The position numbers and the translations under genes are program-made. This document shows, in pieces, positions 57,326 to 64,000 of a stretch of DNA of 64,000 nt; position 1 is the first letter of the stretch; the number at the start of each line of letters is the position of its first letter. Under the pieces are notes generated by a model that did not search any database, was not told the origin of the DNA, and worked only from the letters and a program-made list of their open reading frames with translations. The stretch comes from Brachionus koreanus. Its lineage: Eukaryota; Rotifera; Eurotatoria; Ploima; Brachionidae. Location of the stretch: contig PJRA01000453.1 in the NCBI GenBank assembly GCA_016987375.1, positions 1,155,854 to 1,219,853 on the forward strand. Reading direction: 5' to 3'.

Positions 57326-58400
57326 CTAATTGAATAATTGAAAATATTTTTAGCCGAATAATTGAAATTTTTTGTAGCATCGTTTTTTTAAATTTTTTTC
57401 AAAATAATTTAAATTCTAAAATCTAAATAATAATGGGTTAATAATAATAAAAATAATGATAATATAAATTTAATTTTTTTTGTAAAATCAAAGTAAATAC
57501 GATTTTATTTTATTTAAAATTTTGTAATTTTTTCCCAACAAAAAAATTTTTTTTTGGTATTTTACTATTTTAAAATTTTAAAATACAGATTTTAAGATAA
57601 ATTAATTTTGTGTCAAAAAAACTTGTTTTTTTGTTTCGTATTTATAGCCGCAATATAAATAATTCAGTGCAGCATTATAAATCAAAAAATTTGATTAAAA
57701 TTTATCTCTTTTAAATTTGTTAATTAATTGAATATGTTGTCCTTGAAAAAAAATAAATATTATGTTTGAATATTTAAAAAGTTTTAAATAATTTTTGTTC
57801 ATTGGGCAACAATAAATGTTTGAACAAAAAAAAAATTAATTTTTTTTTTTTAAAAAGATAACTAAAATTCTAACATTTTTTAATAAATCTGTAAATCCAA
57901 ATTTAAAAACAAGTGGAATTGTCTTGTTTTTGATAGAATATGTCTTGGTCAAAAACGAATTATTTACATATACATTTTGAATGGAGAGTTGAGTAAGGAC
58001 GCAAATTTTGAGATTTAGAAACAAGATGAGAAGTAGGATCATCTGAAATTTCTATTTTAAAATAAATGGATGACTAAAATTTAAAAAAAAATTAATTAAT
58101 TTTCTAGAAAAAAACAAAATTTTTAAAATAGACGACAAAAAAAATTAAAAATAAAAAAATGAAAAAAAAAATGTAAAAATATAGGAGATAATATTAAAAA
58201 AAAGAAGTAAAATTAAGTTATTGTATTCTCTTTAACATCTAAATTTAAAATTTTAAACAAAAAGAAAGTAAAGTTGAGAAAACATATTAATGTTTTTATA
58301 AGAGACGCTGTAAAAATTTATGTTTCAGTTAAATATTGAAATATTGCAAATCTTCATATCGTCTTTTAAATTTAATTTTCAGATTTTTTGTCAGCCGCTC
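57326..58400. other. Intergenic, no gene seen
   Basis: Very AT-rich. Polyadenylation-like AATAAA signals follow the Reeler gene; a small minus-strand open frame at 57836-58042 has no motif and is not supported as a gene. Confidence 0.5.
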
Positions 58401-58402
58401 TT

Positions 58403-58805
58403 TCACTTGACCTCGTTAAGGAAAACTTTTTTGTACTGCTCATTTTCACTTTCACGCAATTTTTTTGCGTTACATAGTATTGCCATTTTTGCGTCAAGTG
58501 ACGCCATCTCCATGTAAACCAAGACTCGTTCGTTCATCATATTTCGCACATTTTCAGTATTACCTGTTATTTGACCTGTTAAACGCCTGGTCTTGATAAC
58601 CCTGCTTTCAGCGATCCCCAATCTCACTCGTTAAACTCTTTACCAACGCATCATCGCCTCCTTCCGTCAACAGCTCAGACGGGATTACCGCTATGACGTT
58701 ATTTGCTTGCTCGGCTTTCTTCTTCATCTCGTTTGCCATCGTATCCAAGTCTGACTTTGACTTTATTAAAAAATAAATTATTTTCTCTCTTACATGAATT
58801 ACCAA
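58403..58805 (-). pseudogene. Unrecognised coding-like island in two frames
   Basis: Two overlapping minus-strand frames, about 58805-58608 (DTMANEMKKKAEQANNVIAV, SELLTEGGDDALVKSLTSE) and 58627-58403 (TENVRNMMNERVLVYMEMAS, KKLRESENEQYKKVFLNEV), follow each other with a frame change. The block is strikingly more G+C-rich than the flanks and has protein-like helical composition. I do not recognise the family. It may be one frameshifted gene fragment, or the tail of a mobile-element protein, as it lies near a gag-like remnant. No start or splice structure could be established. Confidence 0.4.
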
Positions 58806-59319
58806 AAAAAATGGATAAGTTTCTTAATTTGAAATGCTTTTTAGACAAGAATATTTCCGAATACAATAAACACTTTAAGGATCGAACTTTTTTTTATTGG
58901 ATTAAATATTTGATCGGTAGTTTGATCAATAATTTTACTTTGCAATTATTTTTAGCAAAAAAAAGTCTTCAATTAAACTTTCCCGAAAAATTTCATTATA
59001 TATTAAGTTCTAATAATTTTCATAAATCATTAAATATAAATAAATTGTAAACAGTTTTACTTTTATTCAGATAGATGTTCCCCGTTTTCAATACCTTGTT
59101 AATCAAAAGAAAGATCAATTTTACTACTTTATTTTAAATTAGTATCTATAATTATTAACGAAAAAAAATTTTAAAATTATCAAAAAAATCATACATTTTT
59201 GTCTTAATGTAATTTTTTACCTATTACATTAACAATTCGTTGAATTGGACTATTCCTTATACGATTTAAGTTTTCTAATCGTAAAATAAATTCTTCGTCT
59301 GATAATTATTATTCGAGTT

Positions 59320-59950
59320 GTCTTTCAAGATAAAAATTAATATCGGTTACACTTGTCTATAGTTGGTTTACATCATTTTGAATCTGGTTAACTCGATTTT
59401 GAATTTGATCGACTTGATTTTGTAATTTTGTGATTTCATCTCTTTTCTTATGCCCTTTGGTCTTACATTAAAAACAAGTTCCTGAAAACTTTGTCCTTGA
59501 CTGAACCAAATTCACATCCACATCATTTGGTTCGGATTTTTTGTCACTTTTCAAATTTAAAATGAATATTGTCTCGAATTTAAAATAAGTCACTCCAAAA
59601 CCTTCTACACTCTATTGAGCACCACTACAAGCCTTAACATGCGGAAGGGTCTCTTCCAAGCATTTCAAGTCCGTCTGATGTTTAAGTTGCATTAAAATTT
59701 ATTAACATTTTTAAATGCTCTGATAAGGGACTCAGCTGACTGAGAACAGCCATTAATAAGTGCGTCAAGAATTGTCTCATTATTTGTTTTGCTCTCATTG
59801 TCCATTGCCTCATAAAGTGTCTCTGCGTTACCAGCTAGCAATAAATGCAAAATACTTAATCGTTTTACTTCATCCCACCCAAACATTACAGCATTCAAAT
59901 TGAAGTTCTTCTAAAATTCTTTCGGATCTCCATTTCCATCTAAATTTCGC
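59320..59950 (-). pseudogene. Decayed gag-like fragment of an LTR-type retroelement
   Basis: On the minus strand a DGNGDPKEF block near 59945-59920 is followed, after a stop codon, by FGWDEVKRLSILHLLLAGNA and AESLIRAFKNVNKF (59898-59692). This spacing is typical of the gag capsid region of Ty3/gypsy-type elements. Further on (about 59485-59447) a broken CCHC zinc-knuckle-like stretch (KTKGHKKRDE) leads into a coiled coil (QNQVDQIQNRVNQIQNDVN). Several in-frame stops interrupt it. No protease, reverse transcriptase, integrase or LTRs were found nearby, so it is a dead fragment. Confidence 0.55.
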
Positions 59951-61260
59951 CTACCGCTATCACCACTTTATCTAGACTTTTTCGATCGTGAAACAAACAC
60001 TTTAGTTTTATTTAAACTTTATTTTCGCAACTTTTAAGATTAAAACATAAGTTTTTAAATAGTAAATTTTTCTATTGTTTCACAATTGAAAGAGAGAATT
60101 TAACTTGTTGCTTTTTTTCATCTATTTTCTTTTAAAAAGTGTCTTAACTTTTTTTTTTATGAAACAGCTATTGTTTCGACTTATCTGGACCCTTGGATCC
60201 ATGCAACACATGTTCAATAAAATTAAGGAACAAAACGCAACTGTTTACATCATTTTATTTAAAAAATTAGTAGAAAACTTTGCCTAAAACAATAGCAAAG
60301 TAAAATTTTTGATCAAATTTTCATTTTCAAAAATGATCAAAACATTTTAAATTCATAATTTAATTTAAATTTATTTTGAGAAATTACAATCCTTTTTCAA
60401 AAGTCAAAAAATAAAAGTTTGAAATGTTAAAAAAATTCAAAAATCTGCGATGATATCTAAATGCGCATTTAAAATATTTTGATCATTTTTGAAAAATGAA
60501 ATTTAAGCAAAAATTTTACTTTGCCAAATCAATTTAATTTTGGAAAAATCCTAAAATTTCTTTTCTTTTCTTACATTGTTTATATTAATTTGATTATTTT
60601 TTTTTATTTGCTTTAAAAAAATATCTGTTAAAATATCAAACAATGACATAAAATATTAATGATGTTTCCCAACAATGCTGTGTTCAAAAGAATTGTGCAA
60701 TAATGGTCAACAAGTTAATTTAAATGAAAACGCTATTGGAAAAATTAAAATATCAACTATTTAATTTTACTAAATGAACTCTTTTTCAACCGGCAATCAA
60801 TTAATCAAAAATGTTATTTATTTTATTATTTAAATCTAAATTAAAAAAAAATGAATAATTAATTAAACTAAAAATAAACTATTTTATCAAAATATTAAAT
60901 TTATTAATTTTCTCTTCTTAGTAAAAGTAATTAAAGCATATTAGACCTCATATTGAATTTAATATTGAATTGGCACAAGTACTTATCTTATTTTCAGAAT
61001 TATTCCTGAATTTTTTAAAAAAAATTTTTATTAAAATAATTAAATATTGACAACAAAAAAATTAAAAAATGAACAAGAATTTAATTTTTCTTTTGAAGAG
61101 AAAAAATAAAAATAAAAAAAATTTAAACAATTATTTTTTTGCTTAAAACAAAACCCTAAAAACCCGAAATTCAACATAAATATAACTCTGAGATTAAAAA
61201 ATTAAACATTTTTCAAAAATTAAAAACAAAATCAATATTAAATTAATATAAAATTTTTAA
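59951..61260. other. Intergenic, one MITE-like element, no gene seen
   Basis: Apart from the inverted-repeat element at 60294-60525, this region is AT-rich sequence downstream of the nuclear receptor, with no supported gene. The small plus-strand frame at 60105-60287 has no motif. Confidence 0.5.
60294..60525. mobile_element. MITE-like inverted-repeat element, copy 2 of the second family
   Basis: The left arm begins AGCAAAGTAAAATTTTTG and the right arm, reverse complemented, GGCAAAGTAAAATTTTTG. The arms pair for about 60 nt and share CAAAAATGATCAAAA and an inner TTTTAAAT. The layout matches the element at 39129-39368. About 232 bp, non-coding. Confidence 0.65.
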
Positions 61261-62832
61261 TTAGCAAAATAAATTTTCACTCAAGCTCAATTGGTTCATT
61301 ACAAATTTAGCATACTCTTCATGAGTCATATTTTTGTACAGTAGCTGATTTATTTCAAGAAAAAGCTTTGCCAATGTTGGTATTGAATCAGCATGAGACT
61401 GACTCGAAACCGAACAAGAAGAACAGGACGATGTTGAAGGCGACAAACCATTTGAACACAAATTACACTCACTTGTTTCATTCGATTCGAATTTGAACAA
61501 AGCAAATTCGGATCGCATCAAATCGGTTATTCGTTTGTCGTATGGATCTTCTTTGTTAGCGGATAAATTGTTCAATAAATGATTTAGTATTTTGAAATAG
61601 AGTCCAATTTTTAGTATTAATACGAATTGATTTTTTTTTTTGAGAATTTTTTCATCTATTATTTGCAAAAAAAAAACAAACTCATTTACCATGACCATTT
61701 GTTTTTGATCAGCTGAATTTATTTGTATGTCAAATAGGACACAAAATAGTACTACCAAGCAATTGGGTAATTTTAAATATTGTGTTGAAATAGGTTTTGT
61801 CTGATTTATCAAATAGGACAATTCTGACAATGGTGAGTCTATTTGAAGACTAAATTCCAAATTGGTTATTTGTTCTTCAGTTGAATTGCTAGCAGTAAGC
61901 AATTTTTTTGTCTTATTGTAAAAATCAACTATTAAATCGTTTAAAATAGACAAGTCAATGTTTGATTTAAGACATATTTGTTGTAAATTTGCTATTAATG
62001 AACACAATGATTCGGATACATTTGGTGCATAATTCGAACCCAATTGACTAGTGTGTCTACCGTATCGACTACGACTCATGGCCATTCCCACAGCTATACA
62101 TTTTTTGTATCTACATTCGGAACAATTGGCTCTATTTTCATAATTAATTTGGCAATTTTTTGCCTTGCATTGATTGAAACCTGTTTTACGAATTTGTTTT
62201 TCTGTTCGACGAAAAAACAACTTGCAAGCTTCACATGTATACGAACCATAATGAAAGCCAGAGCTTTTGTATCCGCATACATTGCAGCAAATTTTTTCAT
62301 CTTTGCGCTTTATTTTACATTTTAGTGATCGTTTCTTGGGACTTTGATTTGTTGTGTCCAAAGTATACTGTTCTATTGATGAATTGGAAGTGGATGAAAA
62401 TGACGAATAGTTGGATGATGAATTAGAGTAGCTTGTAATGGCTGAATTGGACGCTGTGTGTAATACTTGATTTAATATTTCCACTTTAGATGCTGATAAC
62501 TCGTGACTTTGCTGATTGTTGTATAAAAAATGGCTGTGGTCTGGCAGAGTGACCAAATCATTGCTTGAATATGTGTATTGGTTGTTGGTCGGTTCAAATG
62601 AATCCAGCTCTTCCAAAGAGGGAAGTGTGGCTACAAATGATTCAACATCTAAATGCAACTCGTTTGTTTGTAGACTCAAATTGTCGTAATTTTGACCTGA
62701 ATACTGAGCATAAGTGCTTTGAATAGATTGATGTTGTTGGTTAAATTGTCTTGGCTCATCGAAATAATCGTATTGATAAAAAGAGTCGATTTTTTTAGCT
62801 GCTGCTGTTATTGATGGTGGAAAACAGTTCAT
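61261..62832 (-). CDS. Nuclear receptor with atypical DNA-binding domain, 523 aa
   Basis: Zinc-finger transcription factor. Residues 1-180 are a Ser/Asn/Gln-rich activation-like region. The DNA-binding domain spans about 181-262: CNVCGYKSSGFHYGSYTC, EACKLFFRR, then CKAKNCQINYENRANCSECR and KKCIAVGM. All eight zinc cysteines are present. The P-box is EACKL rather than the common EGCKG/S/T, and the D-box spacer between the fifth and sixth cysteines is four residues, not five. The SRYGRH text just after the domain resembles the knirps-type (NR0A) extension. The C-terminal 260 residues are helical (LPNCLVVLFCVLFDIQIN, KIGLYFKILNHLLNNL) and may be a divergent ligand-binding domain. The coding region is intronless. 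Closest subfamily not certain. Confidence 0.85.
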   Translation of the reverse strand: MNCFPPSITAAAKKIDSFYQYDYFDEPRQFNQQHQSIQSTYAQYSGQNYDNLSLQTNELHLDVESFVATLPSLEELDSFEPTNNQYTYSSNDLVTLPDHSHFLYNNQQSHELSASKVEILNQVLHTASNSAITSYSNSSSNYSSFSSTSNSSIEQYTLDTTNQSPKKRSLKCKIKRKDEKICCNVCGYKSSGFHYGSYTCEACKLFFRRTEKQIRKTGFNQCKAKNCQINYENRANCSECRYKKCIAVGMAMSRSRYGRHTSQLGSNYAPNVSESLCSLIANLQQICLKSNIDLSILNDLIVDFYNKTKKLLTASNSTEEQITNLEFSLQIDSPLSELSYLINQTKPISTQYLKLPNCLVVLFCVLFDIQINSADQKQMVMVNEFVFFLQIIDEKILKKKNQFVLILKIGLYFKILNHLLNNLSANKEDPYDKRITDLMRSEFALFKFESNETSECNLCSNGLSPSTSSCSSCSVSSQSHADSIPTLAKLFLEINQLLYKNMTHEEYAKFVMNQLSLSENLFC

Positions 62833-63440
62833 TGTAGAATCATTTGCGAAAATATGAAGAGAAAATGAGAGAAAATTTTCTAAATAAAATTTGTATTTTT
62901 TTTAATATATGAAAATATATGAAAATGATGATGTACCAATATCTGGACACTAGATCATTCATGTATACATGAATACCAATTGTTTAGTTTAATACATAGA
63001 TGCAAGCAATTGATTTATCAAGTTAAATGAGAAAAAGTGTTTTTTTAATTAGTCAGATTAATGTTGTTTGATATTTTTGATTTGCAGCTTTTTTTTTCAA
63101 CTTGGTTTTTTATTTTAAAGTTTATTCAATTTAAGAGTGCTAAAAAATATCTTTTATCTCTAGTAAAAGAATGTGCTCTAATTAAAAAGACTTGTCGATT
63201 TATTTCCTCTTTTAAAGATTAACGTGTCTAATAGTGTCCTAAATACACTATCAATCACTTTCTTTCAATTTTCAATTTTAGTATTTAATTAATAAATTGG
63301 TTTATTTTCAATTTATTCACAACTATTTTTTTAAAAAAAAAAAAATTTTCATTAACACTCGAATAATGAAAAAGCATCAAATAAAAGTACAATGATTTTG
63401 CTAGAAAAAAAAAATTTTAAATTTATTTAATATTTTAGAA
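62833..63440. other. Spacer between the Ly6-like gene and the nuclear receptor
   Basis: AT-rich, upstream of the nuclear receptor ATG; likely holds its promoter. A short hairpin-like ATGTATACATGAA occurs near 62961-62973. No gene recognised. Confidence 0.5.
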
Positions 63441-63889
63441 TCAATTGGATAATTTTTTAAAAAAATTAGAATTAATTAATGAGCCTAAAATGAAAATTAT
63501 TGAAAACATATTTAGTTTATTAAGGCTAGCATTATTGCATAAATCTTCTGAGCAGCATTTGATTTCAGTCACAGAATATTTTTGCGAATTATAAAAAGTA
63601 TTAACACCTTTTTTATTGCACAGTGACGATTGAAAGCATCCAGAAAATTTAAAATTTTCATTGTCCACTTTGGCTAGAATTTTCTAATTTTGAAAAAAAA
63701 AATTTTAAATTAATTAATCGAAAGAATATAGCTCAATATTACTGCACATGTATCTAATGGACTTGGACAATTAATCGGTGTAAGAGTTGAAATAAGACTA
63801 GAACATTTTTTTCCTTCACATTTTGTGTAACATTTTAGAGACCAGGATCGGCATATCAAAAGTACACATAGAAAAAGTTGAAATTTCAT
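63441..63889 (-). CDS. Small Ly6/uPAR-like (three-finger) surface protein, 129 aa
   Basis: Two exons, 63889-63743 and 63683-63441, joined in phase 0 (GCA|GTAATA ... ATTAG|AAA). The signal peptide is MKFQLFLCVLLICRSWS. The mature part has a cysteine pattern of LU type starting LKCYTKCEGKKC, a middle SGCFQSSLCNKKG, and the diagnostic CCSEDLCNN at the end. A hydrophobic C-terminus follows (LNMFSIIFILGSLIN), as expected for GPI attachment. Ligands unknown. The family also includes secreted neurotoxin-like folds, but the GPI-type tail argues for an ordinary membrane-anchored Ly6 protein. A TATA-like box lies about 40 nt upstream. Confidence 0.8.
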
Positions 63890-63929
63890 TTTTCAAAAAA
63901 TTAAAAAAAAAAAATTCGATCCGATCAAA

Positions 63930-63935
63930 TTTATA
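63930..63935 (-). promoter_or_regulatory. TATA-like box of the Ly6-like gene
   Basis: TATAAA on the minus strand, about 40 nt upstream of the ATG at 63889. Position is plausible for a short-leader gene; inferred only. Confidence 0.4.
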
Positions 63936-64000
63936 GTCAAAAATGAATAAGATGTGTATTCAAGTTATTATAAATTTTCATAAAATTTTTTTTTTAAATA

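Noticed and set aside
58808..59050. Plus-strand frame MDKFLNLKCFLDKN...
   Set aside because: Low G+C, no homology recognised, and it lies between fragments of likely mobile origin on the other strand.
1..64000. CRISPR arrays, bacterial operons, rRNA genes
   Set aside because: No regularly spaced direct repeats, no rRNA-like conserved blocks; gene structure with GT/AG introns is eukaryotic throughout.

Overview
This is an AT-rich animal nuclear genome window of about 64 kb. It has very small introns (often 40-80 nt), short intergenic spacers and many short non-autonomous transposons. The gene set (axonemal dynein heavy chain, LIMPETin, MTTP, nuclear receptor, Ly6/uPAR protein) is metazoan. 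AT-richness, compactness and gene style fit a small spiralian such as a monogonont rotifer (Brachionus-like), but that assignment is inference.

Layout. 1-1564 (-): 5' half of a protein phosphatase 6 regulatory (SAPS) subunit. 3440-5095 (+): orphan lysine-rich protein. 6905-9568 (+): secreted trefoil plus GH31 alpha-glucosidase. 10568-11683 (-) and 13194-14309 (+): two almost identical glutamine synthetase genes, head to head. 14605-15290 (+): NOL12/Rrp17. 15445-18316 (+): microsomal triglyceride transfer protein large subunit. 18369-19084 (-): secreted Reeler-domain protein. 19250-38325 (-): a complete DNAH6-type axonemal dynein heavy chain in about 23 exons. Two introns of it each host an intron-containing tRNA-Ser(AGA) on the opposite strand, and a third carries a mariner-type transposase remnant split by a foldback element. 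39783-49835 (+): a LIMPETin locus in which a PET-LIM first unit and three other candidate first exons all splice in phase 0 to one LIM exon. 52088-55693 (+): CNBD2-like cyclic-nucleotide-binding protein. 56044-57325 (+): second Reeler protein with a long tail. 58.4-60.0 kb: orphan ORFs and a decayed gag-like fragment. 61261-62832 (-): nuclear receptor with an unusual P-box and D-box. 63441-63889 (-): Ly6/uPAR-like GPI-type protein.

No single shared pathway is visible. Several same-strand neighbours sit 150-170 nt apart (NOL12 to MTTP, DNAH6 to Reeler) with splice-acceptor-like tracts just before the downstream ATG. This would fit spliced-leader trans-splicing or operon-like transcription, but is not proven here. 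The exon joins reported were built by hand from GT/AG sites, reading phase and family similarity. Where I give approximate positions, the boundary was not resolved.
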